A DNA stretch of 29,995 bases from a virus. The translations under genes and the position numbers were made by a program. Shown piece after piece: positions 1 through 6,817 of the stretch (positions are counted from its first letter, which is position 1; the number at the start of each line of letters is the position of its first letter). The stretch is taken from IMG/VR virus record IMGVR_UViG_3300031576_000015, positions 1 to 29,995 of that record. The stretch is one strand, 5' to 3'. The notes under the pieces were generated by a model. The model made no database searches, was not told the origin of the DNA, and was given only the letters and a program-made list of their open reading frames with translations.

Positions 1-133
1 AGGGAACCCAATCGTCCAACGGCTCGCGAAACTTCCTCGGCACTTGATCGACGTTGCAACCCTCACGTGTCGGCTGCTTGTGAATAACGCCAGTGCGCCG
101 ATTGCGGATATAGGGCTTCCGTGTCCGGTTCAC
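1..133 (-). CDS. Hypothetical protein, 3' end cut by the window edge
   Basis: This reading frame is open from a GTG at 133 to the window edge, giving about 44 residues. It starts MNRTKKPY-like (MNRTRKPYIRNRRTG), includes CNVDQVP, and is rich in basic residues and prolines. The GTG overlaps the TGA of the upstream gene (GTGA), and a GGAGGGG-type ribosome binding site lies about six bases before it, which is why this start was chosen. I do not recognise the family, and the protein may be much longer outside the window. The base composition and gene coupling fit the rest of this minus-strand operon. Confidence 0.5.
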   Translation of the reverse strand, partial: MNRTRKPYIRNRRTGVIHKQPTREGCNVDQVPRKFREPLDDWVP

Positions 134-420
134 CGCAACCCCTCCCGCACCGCCGCCTCCGCTGCCTCTGCGGCCTCGCGCGTTTCGAACACCTCCTGGC
201 AGATGAACATCCGGCCGCCAATGGTGAGCCAGAGGCCGTAGGAGCACGTCCCCTCCTCGGTGAGCGGCTGGAGCAGCCAGACGGTCGCGCTCTTCCACTC
301 GGGATCACGTTCGTGTAGCACTGCTCGCCCAATGAACTTATTCCCGTCTTCCTCGATAGTCCATAACCACGGACCAATCCAGCCCAAACGCTCTGAGGCT
401 AAGTGACTGATAATACCCAT
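130..420 (-). CDS. Hypothetical protein, 96 aa
   Basis: A 96-residue soluble protein of unknown family. It is rich in aromatic residues, with five tryptophans mostly in the first half, and ends in an alanine/glutamate-rich helix (TREAAEAAEAAVREGL). The start ATG follows the upstream stop by three bases and has a GGAGG about ten bases upstream. It sits between the zinc-knuckle gene upstream and a GTGA-coupled gene downstream, so it is probably part of the same transcript. The alternating aromatic and beta-prone stretches followed by a helix suggest a small globular fold. No catalytic motif is visible. Confidence 0.6.
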   Translation of the reverse strand: MGIISHLASERLGWIGPWLWTIEEDGNKFIGRAVLHERDPEWKSATVWLLQPLTEEGTCSYGLWLTIGGRMFICQEVFETREAAEAAEAAVREGLR

Positions 421-423
421 TTC

Positions 424-1203
424 CTAAAAGCCTCCGTCTGGATCTGGAGCGGGCTCATCACGGTTGGCAGTGTCAGCCTCGGCCTTCTCCGCAGCCTCGG
501 ACTGCTCTGCCATCTCGAACTTGCCCTGGAGTTGAAGCAGTCGCTGGCCAATGGCCTCAGTACGTTGGAGCAAGGCGTTCTGTTCCTGCTTCAACGCGTC
601 AAACTCCTTGGTTAGAGATTCCTTTGTCTTGGCCCAATCCATTGTGTACCTAACTCCTCTAAGGGACCCTAGTCCCGGGATTGATTCTGGCTCGCCTTTC
701 AGTATCGTCAGAGCTTCAGCGGTGAAACCAGCGACCCATACCTGGCGCCCGTCTATAAGCCACTGATTTAGAACGGGAGCAAATAGCTCGACGGACTTGC
801 TTGTGTCTCGTGGCCCATCGTCCAAGAAGAATGCTACCCGGTGTCCGGCGAGACCGCCGACGGCGAGTACCAGAACCGGGAACTTCCTGGTCCGCTCCGC
901 CAGCTTCTGGGTCTTCAACACCCAGAACGCGTCTATCCTTTGCTCGTCCCGCTCCGTCAGTTTGCATTCCGCCAGGTGGTATGGTGTTTCAACATCAGAG
1001 TACCGTCCCGGGCGGCCGCCCCGGACTATCCTACCTGCCAGAGGGCGGGCCACTTCTAGCTGGAGCTCGTACCAATCCTTTTTGTCGTCCCTCGAGGATT
1101 GGATATGCAGCTGCCGGCAGGCCGGAGAGCAATACGGGAAAGAACTGGTATACTCCTTCCCACACACAGGGCAAATCCTAATCCTCTTCTTTGTCCTGTT
1201 CAT
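424..1203 (-). CDS. Zinc-knuckle protein with C-terminal coiled coil
   Basis: A 259-residue protein. Residues 11-29 form a zinc-binding knuckle (C11-x2-C14, then C25-x3-C29), like the small treble-clef or ribbon domains at the N-terminus of many phage proteins. The middle (about 60-180) is a mixed alpha/beta region I cannot assign. It contains a beta-rich stretch around residues 108-125 with a DDG motif. Residues about 185-235 are charged and heptad-like, consistent with a coiled coil, followed by an acidic, disordered tail. The ATG overlaps the end of the preceding small gene by 26 bases. A role in nucleic acid binding or protein assembly is possible but is inference. Confidence 0.65.
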   Translation of the reverse strand: MNRTKKRIRICPVCGKEYTSSFPYCSPACRQLHIQSSRDDKKDWYELQLEVARPLAGRIVRGGRPGRYSDVETPYHLAECKLTERDEQRIDAFWVLKTQKLAERTRKFPVLVLAVGGLAGHRVAFFLDDGPRDTSKSVELFAPVLNQWLIDGRQVWVAGFTAEALTILKGEPESIPGLGSLRGVRYTMDWAKTKESLTKEFDALKQEQNALLQRTEAIGQRLLQLQGKFEMAEQSEAAEKAEADTANRDEPAPDPDGGF

Positions 1204-1408
1204 AAAGCTCTCGCTCCTCGGGGAAGCCTTCCCAGATTACTACGTCCTGGCCGTACAGCTCCGACCGCAGGACAATCCTTCCATTACTTCCGATGAGCAG
1301 CCTTTCGTCCTCGTTCTCGCTGCTGACGATCTCGGCCAGCCAAACCCCTGATGGATCTTCTAGGAACCGTACGTCTACCACGACGCTTTCTCTCCTTCCG
1401 GGAACCAT
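1178..1408 (-). CDS. Small acidic hypothetical protein overlapping the resolvase gene
   Basis: A 76-residue acidic protein if started at the ATG at 1408, which has GGAG about ten bases upstream. An ATG at 1447 would add 13 residues. The sequence looks genuinely coded, with beta-strand-like segments (VVVDVRFLED, GVWLAEIVSS, RLLIGSNGRIVL) and a glutamate-rich end. The first roughly 125 bases overlap the 3' end of the RuvC-like gene in another frame, where the resolvase frame reads as an arginine-rich tail. Either the two genes truly overlap, or the two frames were once joined and a frameshift separates them. The family is unknown. Confidence 0.55.
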   Translation of the reverse strand: MVPGRRESVVVDVRFLEDPSGVWLAEIVSSENEDERLLIGSNGRIVLRSELYGQDVVIWEGFPEERELYEQDKEED

Positions 1409-1859
1409 ACATGCCGAACTCCGCCAGACAGACGGCTTCCGCCTCATCCGTCTCCGGCTTGATCTTGTAACGCCGCCTCACATAGTCGACGGCATCCTCC
1501 TTCACTGCCTTTCCGCTACCAAGTACAGCCAGGCGCCAGTGCCCTGTATGGACCTCAACGATCTCCGCGCCGCGTCGTTGGGCTACCAACCCTATCGCTC
1601 CCGACAATCGGCCCAGGTCCCGGATTGCTGGCAGACTGATCCGACCATGATGGAACTGCCGAATCGCCTCGAAGACCACTTTGGTGACACCTTCATTTAG
1701 AATAAGGATGTCAATGTCGTTCACTATCTGCTCCTGACGAACCCAATAGGTAGCCTTCTCATCAGGACGTATTAGGCCGTGGGCGGTCAACTTGCCATTC
1801 TCATCCAGAACAGCGAACCCACAATGGAACCCAGATAGGTCGACTCCGAGCACAGCCAT
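1284..1859 (-). CDS. RuvC-like Holliday junction resolvase (RNase H fold)
   Basis: A 191-residue protein with the RNase H-fold signature of RuvC-type junction resolvases. The first strand is LGVDLSGFHCGFAVL with the catalytic aspartate near residue 7, a second acidic strand is VVFEAI, and the late acidic motif is ETDEAEAVCLAEFG. These nucleases cut four-way DNA junctions, and in phages they debranch DNA before packaging. I chose the ATG at 1859 because it has GGGAG five bases upstream. The in-frame ATG at 1871 lies almost at the predicted transcription start and would be leaderless. The last 40 or so residues are arginine-rich and overlap the downstream gene. A strong sigma70 promoter lies just upstream. 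Confidence 0.75.
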   Translation of the reverse strand: MAVLGVDLSGFHCGFAVLDENGKLTAHGLIRPDEKATYWVRQEQIVNDIDILILNEGVTKVVFEAIRQFHHGRISLPAIRDLGRLSGAIGLVAQRRGAEIVEVHTGHWRLAVLGSGKAVKEDAVDYVRRRYKIKPETDEAEAVCLAEFGMYGSRKERKRRGRRTVPRRSIRGLAGRDRQQRERGRKAAHRK

Positions 1860-1879
1860 CTTGACTCCCATCTACCTAC

Positions 1880-1907
1880 ATTATACCACAGGTTTGGTAT
1901 TTGTCAA
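1880..1907 (-). promoter_or_regulatory. Sigma70-type promoter for the RuvC-like gene
   Basis: Read on the minus strand this is TTGACA, a 16-base spacer and TATAAT, both boxes matching consensus exactly. The spacer ends CCTGTGG, and the box is followed by GTAGGTAGATGG. The same layout recurs at 6991-7018 and 7109-7136. Transcription should start near 1873, about 14 bases before the chosen resolvase ATG. Confidence 0.88.
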
Positions 1908-1910
1908 GCC

Positions 1911-2072
1911 CTATCCACTACCCATAGTGGTATGAGTGGGCTTAATGGGCTTGTGCCCCCGACAACTGTCTCTTCGCTTCCCATGCTTGTGGAACTTCCC
2001 ACAGTAACTGCAGGGACCATGGCGGTGGCGTTTGCGCTCAGACCGCTTGGGGCGCTTGTACTTATTGGACAT
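1911..2072 (-). CDS. Small basic zinc-knuckle protein, 53 aa
   Basis: A 53-residue, very basic protein starting MSNKYKRPKRSERKRHRHG. It has one metal-binding cluster, C21-x2-C24 followed by histidines at 28 and 30 and C37-x2-H40. This looks like a small zinc knuckle with a lysine/arginine-rich N-terminus suited to nucleic acid binding. A GGGAGG lies about 15 bases upstream of the ATG, a rather long spacing. The gene ends four bases before the minus-35 box of the resolvase promoter, so it is the last gene of the upstream transcript before a new promoter begins. The family is not recognised. Confidence 0.6.
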   Translation of the reverse strand: MSNKYKRPKRSERKRHRHGPCSYCGKFHKHGKRRDSCRGHKPIKPTHTTMGSG

Positions 2073-2093
2073 ATTTGCGATGGGACAGCCTCC

Positions 2094-2594
2094 CTACTTG
2101 CTGTGTTTGTCGGCGACCTTGCTGGCGCCGTAGGAATCGGGCTTAGTCCGGGCCTCGAAGCCGGATCCCGTGACCATCCCCACAACCTCCTGGATGACCC
2201 GCCGGGTCTCCCCGACCTCTCCTACGTCCAGATGTATCTCCACTGGCAGATCGGACAGGCCCCGCCGCTCAAGCTCAGCCGTCACACGGTGAGCCAACTC
2301 CAGGGACATGGCAGTCTCATAGAAGATCCGCTGGCGCAGACTGTCCATCTTGCGCTCCAGCAGTTTCTTGTAGAAGTATCGACCGCCCTTCCCTAGCTTA
2401 TGAACTACCACAGCCGTGACAAAACTGGTCGTGTCCCCAGGCTGGGAGTCGGTCCCTACGATCAGTCTATACTTCCGCTCAGGGTCCTCCTCGACGAACC
2501 CAATAACCCGATCCATGAGCTGACCAAAGGTTAGCCGTCCCACTGTGGGGCTGACAAACTCCTTAAGTTCATCTATCGGAGGTCTAGTCTCCAT
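2094..2594 (-). CDS. ykuK: YkuK-family RNase H-like protein
   Basis: A 166-residue protein that matches the YkuK/DUF458 family of RNase H-fold proteins over its full length. The recognisable blocks are YRLIVGTDSQ (residues 42-51, with an acidic catalytic-type strand), FVTAVVVHKLGKGGRYFY (58-75), a helix ETAMSLELAHRV (93-104), HLDVG (121-125) and the C-terminal signature VVGMVTGSGFEARTKPDSYG (137-156). The cellular role of YkuK is poorly known. The fold and acidic residues suggest a nuclease or nucleic-acid processing function. Its placement between RecA-like and RuvC-like genes fits DNA recombination or repair. The ATG comes two bases after the upstream stop. Confidence 0.85.
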   Translation of the reverse strand: METRPPIDELKEFVSPTVGRLTFGQLMDRVIGFVEEDPERKYRLIVGTDSQPGDTTSFVTAVVVHKLGKGGRYFYKKLLERKMDSLRQRIFYETAMSLELAHRVTAELERRGLSDLPVEIHLDVGEVGETRRVIQEVVGMVTGSGFEARTKPDSYGASKVADKHSK

Positions 2595-2596
2595 GA

Positions 2597-2743
2597 CTAA
2601 ATAACTCTCTCCGCCCCCGTGGGAAGATCATCCGGGCTGGGATTCGTACAACGGCACGGAAAGATGGCGTCGGCCTCCTGAACCCACCCGCGCCCACGAC
2701 AATACTGACAGTCAGGGCTGGGCGGACAGGAAACTTTATTCAT
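2597..2743 (-). CDS. Small cysteine-rich zinc-binding protein, 48 aa
   Basis: A 48-residue protein with two cysteine pairs, C6 with the CQYC pair at 12 and 15, and a CRC pair at 30 and 32. The layout (C-x2-C-RGRGW ... PC-x-C) resembles one DnaJ-type zinc ribbon repeat. It sits between the 67-residue gene and ykuK, with only two bases between its TAG and the ykuK ATG, so translation is probably coupled. The ribosome binding site is weak (only GACCGCGG upstream), which suggests dependence on translation of the gene before it. Function is unknown; nucleic acid or protein binding is plausible. Confidence 0.6.
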   Translation of the reverse strand: MNKVSCPPSPDCQYCRGRGWVQEADAIFPCRCTNPSPDDLPTGAERVI

Positions 2744-2753
2744 GGCCGCGGTC

Positions 2754-2957
2754 TCAGAGGTCGAGTCTCCACGACTGATATCCCCCTACTGGCAAAATGA
2801 TCTGGCCCATTCCTGCCACGGCCCCATTCTTGTAAATCAAATGCACTTGCATAGATACCGTCGATTCGTGCTTGTCGCCACCGCGTCCGTGGTTAAAGGC
2901 TGTTACTTGGATGGCTATCGGTGACCCCGGGCCCCCCGGTCCCGCCAGCCGACGCAT
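2754..2957 (-). CDS. Hypothetical protein, 67 aa, overlapping recA end
   Basis: A 67-residue protein of unknown family. It starts at an ATG with GGAGG five bases upstream, inside the glycine/serine-rich 3' end of the RecA-like gene, giving a 65-base overlap. After a flexible GPGGPGSP segment it shows beta-strand-like blocks (PIAIQVTAFNHG, STVSMQVHLIYKNG, GQIILPVGGYQSW), suggesting a small all-beta fold. The part beyond the RecA stop has no competing frame on this strand and reads like real protein. I considered a longer frame starting at 3179, but it lies wholly inside recA. Confidence 0.55.
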   Translation of the reverse strand: MRRLAGPGGPGSPIAIQVTAFNHGRGGDKHESTVSMQVHLIYKNGAVAGMGQIILPVGGYQSWRLDL

Positions 2958-3789
2958 CGCTACCTCCGCTTCCAGATCCGTCAGATGGATAGAGGATGTC
3001 GAACGTGGCTTCAGCAAAGGGACGAGCGCCGTCGTATTTCGCCTTAGCCACTCGTGCCAGCGCGACATGTCCAACCTTTTGGTCCCCTTTCTTGATGAAC
3101 TCCTTGCGACGCACCTCCAACCGCAGGACCGACTCGTGCTTGGACTTATGGCCCATTGGTTCGGTTGTCGCAGGACCATACATGACCCCTATATTATCAC
3201 GAACCTGGTTAGTGAACACAAAGGCCGGTTTGCCCAGCGCCAGCGCAGACTTGATGCGCTTTAGGCCCGCATTCCATAGCCGGACCTCCGGCGAGAATCC
3301 ACTAATGTTTACCTGCTTCTCAAGGTCGTCCTTGCTGACAATGGACGCTGCTGAATCAAACACGACAAGGTCCACATCCTGTTTAATCAGAGAGATCGCA
3401 ATGTCCAGGGCCTCCTCCCCGAACTCCGGGGTACTTATGAGAAGCCGGTCCATGTCCACTCCCAATGTCCGGGCAAAACCTGGCGAGAACGAAACCTCAG
3501 TGTCTATGAAGGCTGCTACCCCACCATCTGCCTGGGTACGAGCGATAGCATTCAGGGCCAAGAAGGTCTTTCCCCCAGACCACGGGCCGAAAAATTCAGT
3601 GATGTGTCCTCTGGGTATTCCTCCCCCTAGGATCTCATCCACGGCCGGCAGGCCGGTGGGGAGGAAGGACACAGTGTAGAGCTCCTCAACGTCACCGGCC
3701 ACTGCCAGCGCACGGGTTCCGTGCTTCTTCTGGATGATGTCCAGCAGTTCCTGCAGTGTCTGCGGGCTGCGCTTCTTCGCCTTCGCCAT
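2893..3789 (-). CDS. RecA/UvsX-like recombinase
   Basis: A 298-residue RecA-superfamily ATPase that would coat single-stranded DNA and catalyse strand exchange for recombination-dependent replication or repair. The Walker A motif is GPWSGGKT (68-75), the strand AAFIDTE (about 92-98) carries the catalytic glutamate, and Walker B is LVVFD (141-145). A segment FVFTNQVRDNIGVMYG corresponds to the RecA region with conserved N, Q and R before DNA-binding loop 2. The canonical GPESSGKT is altered, with W replacing E and G replacing S. It is shorter than bacterial RecA (about 350 residues), lacks the full C-terminal domain and ends in a flexible Gly/Ser tail. Its ATG shares one base with the upstream stop. 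Confidence 0.88.
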   Translation of the reverse strand: MAKAKKRSPQTLQELLDIIQKKHGTRALAVAGDVEELYTVSFLPTGLPAVDEILGGGIPRGHITEFFGPWSGGKTFLALNAIARTQADGGVAAFIDTEVSFSPGFARTLGVDMDRLLISTPEFGEEALDIAISLIKQDVDLVVFDSAASIVSKDDLEKQVNISGFSPEVRLWNAGLKRIKSALALGKPAFVFTNQVRDNIGVMYGPATTEPMGHKSKHESVLRLEVRRKEFIKKGDQKVGHVALARVAKAKYDGARPFAEATFDILYPSDGSGSGGSDASAGGTGGPGVTDSHPSNSL

Positions 3790-5786
3790 TATAGTCTTCT
3801 AACACTCGCATTCCAGAGAGGCTCATAATAGTCTCCCGGCTGATCCCAACGTTGTAGCATCAGGTGTCTTGAAGCGTCTTGAATGATCATACGGGAATTC
3901 GGGTGGCAGGTGTCGGTGAACCACGCCTCGTTCAGCCCGCCGAAGTCACAGTCGATGACTTCCCGTGCAGTCCATTCCGTCACCGTTGCTGGATCGTTGA
4001 AGAGAAACACCGCCCCGACCGGCCCGGTCACGCCACGCCCCAACGGCTGCCCTGGGATCGGCGTCTCCAGCGTCCCGGTAAACCGGCAGCGCAAGTACCG
4101 GGAGGGAATTTCTGGAGGGAAGACATGCTCCTTTACCCAGACCATGTACGGCCCGAACCCGTGAAACGTCGCGTCCTGTACGGTGATCGGCTCGGGCGGC
4201 GCGGAGGTGGCGACTTCAATTACTTGGGACCGGCACTCCCGCGTCTCAAACCCTTCATAGCGGTAGCGGTTCCCGTAGGCTCCGTGCTGGAGCGCACTCT
4301 CACAGCGATATATCCGGCTCCTCAATAAAACGACGTGGGGGTTTCCCGTGTTTTGCCATGTGTCCGTCCCGTTGCGGCAGTTGTGGACGACAAGACGACG
4401 CACTTCCCACACCCCAGCTCCCGAGGCTTCATGACTTTCACCCTCTGGCCACCGCAGGCCCGCAGAATTGCTGAGGCCCTGGATGCCTACGGCACGGCAC
4501 TCCACCGCACGGTTCCGAAACCCGCGCATGGTCATAAACCCGGCCATGCGGCCATCTGCATTCGGCCATGACAGTACGCGCGAGGCCACACACTGGTCCC
4601 ACGCGACATCATGGCTTTGGTTCTCTGGAAATCCCCCGGGGACGGCGGTAGAACCAGAGGCGTCCCACCAAAATGGCTCGCTCCGAAAGACGTTGTGCGC
4701 GACGGCGCCCATATAGGTCACCCCGTGCGAGGCGTGGCTCACGAAGGCGTGATTGCCGAGGTCTCGAAGCACCACTCGCTCAACCCGTGCCCCACGAGCG
4801 GCCTCCCCCAGCATGTGAAAGTGCAGTCCGTATCGCCCTAGTCGCCCAACAAACCGGCTGGCGCGGTTCGGGTCGGGGGCTACGGGTCCCAGGTACTGCC
4901 CTTCCATATCGGCTATGCGAATCTGCCTACTACCCCCAGCGTGGGCCATGCACAGGATATGCGATCGGCCGCCCGGGCGGCCGGTGATACGCACGTTCCT
5001 GGACAACAGCAACACCTCTGCGCCCTCCGCCGTCCCGTCTGCCCACGGCCCACACCGGGGGTGGGCGTAGCGGAGCGGCCGGTCGATCCGCACGGTCCGT
5101 CCCGAGGTGCTGATGACCACCGCGACATCATACGCATCGCGCCACAACTCGGTCTGCGATGCGGGCGCACCCGGGACGGGAAGCGTAAACCTCGACATCC
5201 CGGGCGTGGTAATTGGGAGCGTCGGCGTCACCGCGATCTCCGCGCCAGCGGGCCACGTCACATCACGGTCTAGTAGAATCTCCGTTTCGCCCGCTTGTGC
5301 ATCGCGGGCTAGGAGCGCCCAGGGCACCTCGTACTTTCCGGCGATCTCCACGTCACAGTCCATCAACCACAACCCGGGGTCCGTAGACAGCGGGATGTCG
5401 GTATGCCCCCCGACGAAGGTACTCTCGTTCACCAAGGGCCAGTGCATCTCGAACGGGTCCGGCGTGATGATCTCAAACCGCCCGTGGTGCTGGATGAAGT
5501 TAGTGCCCACCAGGAGCCTCCGTGCGGCTCCAGGAAGAACTTTGAACCCGGTATGGGTGGTCAGAGTCCCAATGGCCCCATCATCCACATCGTACAGTAG
5601 TGGGGGGAGTGTTGCGGGAAGAGTGACGGTATCAGCAATCGTCGGAAGACGAGCTGATCCTAGAAAGGGAGCCCAAAAGCCGGGGTCGCTCCATCGAGGG
5701 CCTGCTTGTGCAATTACTTCGGTAAGGACTCGCGCAGACGTAGAACGCCCACGCGAGTCCTGAACCGTAAGATCAATATTAGCCAT
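3789..5786 (-). CDS. G8/right-handed beta-helix protein, candidate tail spike
   Basis: A 665-residue protein. Residues 1-20 (MANIDLTVQDSRGRSTSARV) look like the closing strand of an Ig-like domain. Residues about 65-190 resemble a G8 domain, including WALLARDAQAGETEILLDRD and VTWPAGAEIAV, close in pattern to the WTxLA...AGdteItL...vdW..GdeI motif of CEMIP/TMEM2/PKHD1L1-type proteins. Residues about 255-640 are repetitive beta strands typical of a parallel beta helix, with GRYGLHFH at 317-324 matching the conserved GRY-x-x-HFH of G8 proteins. Phage proteins of this architecture are usually receptor-binding spikes or polysaccharide depolymerases. Enzymatic activity is not proven. Its position beside RecA rather than other virion genes is unusual. 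Confidence 0.65.
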   Translation of the reverse strand: MANIDLTVQDSRGRSTSARVLTEVIAQAGPRWSDPGFWAPFLGSARLPTIADTVTLPATLPPLLYDVDDGAIGTLTTHTGFKVLPGAARRLLVGTNFIQHHGRFEIITPDPFEMHWPLVNESTFVGGHTDIPLSTDPGLWLMDCDVEIAGKYEVPWALLARDAQAGETEILLDRDVTWPAGAEIAVTPTLPITTPGMSRFTLPVPGAPASQTELWRDAYDVAVVISTSGRTVRIDRPLRYAHPRCGPWADGTAEGAEVLLLSRNVRITGRPGGRSHILCMAHAGGSRQIRIADMEGQYLGPVAPDPNRASRFVGRLGRYGLHFHMLGEAARGARVERVVLRDLGNHAFVSHASHGVTYMGAVAHNVFRSEPFWWDASGSTAVPGGFPENQSHDVAWDQCVASRVLSWPNADGRMAGFMTMRGFRNRAVECRAVGIQGLSNSAGLRWPEGESHEASGAGVWEVRRLVVHNCRNGTDTWQNTGNPHVVLLRSRIYRCESALQHGAYGNRYRYEGFETRECRSQVIEVATSAPPEPITVQDATFHGFGPYMVWVKEHVFPPEIPSRYLRCRFTGTLETPIPGQPLGRGVTGPVGAVFLFNDPATVTEWTAREVIDCDFGGLNEAWFTDTCHPNSRMIIQDASRHLMLQRWDQPGDYYEPLWNASVRRL

Positions 5787-5788
5787 AG

Positions 5789-6055
5789 TTAAGGCGCTGT
5801 CCAGCGAAATACATTCAGGTTTACAGTATCCCGAACGAGAGATCCGGAATCGGCGACAGCAGCATATGTCAGTGCATCGCCCTCTGGATCATGAGCAATT
5901 ACCGTAATAGTAACAACCCCACCAGGATTGACTCGGCCATCAACTGGGTTCATGAGAATACTGTCTATGATCGGGCCGAGATTTACGGATGTCGCAACTA
6001 TCTGCTGTGTTACTAACCCTCTTACATCTTGAACCGTAATAGTAATCTGTGCCAT
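5789..6055 (-). CDS. Ig-like (cadherin/PKD-type) domain fragment
   Basis: An 88-residue protein. It begins ITITVQDVRG, which is nearly the same as the N-terminus of the downstream G8 protein. It continues with a bacterial Ig-like domain: NPGGVVTITVIAHDPEGDAL is the typical strand-turn motif, and it ends FRWTAP. In such domains a further strand (…tVxDxrG) normally follows the WTAP segment. Here the frame stops, and the missing strand appears at the start of the next gene, two bases later in another frame. The protein may be a small virion decoration or adaptor, or the N-terminal piece of a broken or frameshifted spike. The start overlaps the upstream stop. Confidence 0.65.
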   Translation of the reverse strand: MAQITITVQDVRGLVTQQIVATSVNLGPIIDSILMNPVDGRVNPGGVVTITVIAHDPEGDALTYAAVADSGSLVRDTVNLNVFRWTAP

Positions 6056-6618
6056 TAGTTCTCCTCCTTTAAATTGGCGAACTCTTTGACTTCGTCATAA
6101 CCCGCCTTGGACCTATCCGGTCCCCGATTAATTATCCTTTGCCAGAAGTCCGACGGCACACCCTCAAAACGGCCCGCCGACAGTTCGGAAAGAGTTTTAT
6201 TCAGAGACTCACTGATACGTCGTGCTAGGAAGACGGGAAGACTCATGCCACTTAGCCGGCCGGTGTAGTTCTGGAGATCTGACTCCAGATCCTCATAAAC
6301 GGGCACACCATCGAAGGAAAGCTCTACAGGGACGGCAGGTTCTACATTAACATAAATGCACTCCTGCCCTGGCTCTTCTCCCCCGGTGTAATAGGACATC
6401 ACTGCTGGTCTCTCAAGACTCTGCCCCCGCCTATACAGTTCCTGGATCAGGTCCGCTGACGTGAAATCGTTAAAATCCGGCTGTCTCTGTTCCATCTGGA
6501 CTAGCCCGGCTTCCTCCCGAATCTCCTGAGTCAGAAGCTGCTCCCGGCGCTGTACACTCTTCGAGACCCTGGCCCTCTTGACCGAACGCGAAGGTCTCTT
6601 TCTTGCTCTTTTCTTCAT
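6055..6618 (-). CDS. Hypothetical protein with basic N-terminus, 187 aa
   Basis: A 187-residue protein of unknown family. The first roughly 25 residues are strongly basic (MKKRARKRPSRSVKRARVSK), followed by a charged helix and a mixed alpha/beta body (about 45-187) with ECIYVNVEP and VELSFDGVPVYEDLESDL segments. I chose the ATG at 6618 because GGAGG lies seven bases upstream; a longer frame to 6657 lacks such a site. The basic tail suggests nucleic acid contact. The first 149 bases overlap the zinc-knuckle gene in another frame. Its stop overlaps the next ATG, tying it to the Ig-like and G8 genes. Confidence 0.65.
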   Translation of the reverse strand: MKKRARKRPSRSVKRARVSKSVQRREQLLTQEIREEAGLVQMEQRQPDFNDFTSADLIQELYRRGQSLERPAVMSYYTGGEEPGQECIYVNVEPAVPVELSFDGVPVYEDLESDLQNYTGRLSGMSLPVFLARRISESLNKTLSELSAGRFEGVPSDFWQRIINRGPDRSKAGYDEVKEFANLKEEN

Positions 6619-6817
6619 GTTCCGACCTCCAGACACGAATCTTCCCCGGACGGCCATCAGGCGCTCGAGGAGCTAGTTCCCGTTCCTCCTGATCACGCAG
6701 TGCCAGCACACGCCAGCAATCAATCGAACAGACACGACGCCGGAAGGGCATCCCAGTTGGGATAGCCGGATCTGAGGTGCCACTTAGGGCCTTACGACAT
6801 ACGAGGCAGATGGCCAC
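6470..6817 (-). CDS. Zinc-knuckle protein, 115 aa, long overlap with next gene
   Basis: A 115-residue protein starting at a GTG. Residues 4-7 (CLVC) and 30-34 (CSIDC) form a zinc-knuckle pair similar to that in the 259-residue protein at 424-1203, followed by a charged helix (RVLALRDQEERELA). The C-terminal 50 residues are low-complexity Gly/Ser/Glu and overlap the next gene by 149 bases, so the true protein may function mainly through its first 65 residues. It is the first larger gene after the leftward promoter at 6991-7018. The start is uncertain because no strong ribosome binding site is visible before the GTG. Confidence 0.5.
   Translation of the reverse strand: MAICLVCRKALSGTSDPAIPTGMPFRRRVCSIDCWRVLALRDQEERELAPRAPDGRPGKIRVWRSEHEEKSKKETFAFGQEGQGLEECTAPGAASDSGDSGGSRASPDGTETAGF

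Noticed and set aside
63-377. A 104-codon frame on the minus strand overlapping the 96-residue gene
   Set aside because: Arginine/serine-rich shadow of the 96-residue gene in another frame, with no ribosome binding site.
797-1351. A 184-codon plus-strand frame opposite the zinc-knuckle gene
   Set aside because: It crosses several leftward genes, is low-complexity and lacks start signals.
2754-3179. A longer 141-residue version of the 67-residue protein
   Set aside because: The extra N-terminal part lies inside the RecA-like gene and is an Arg/Ser-rich shadow; the ATG at 2957 has GGAGG at good spacing.
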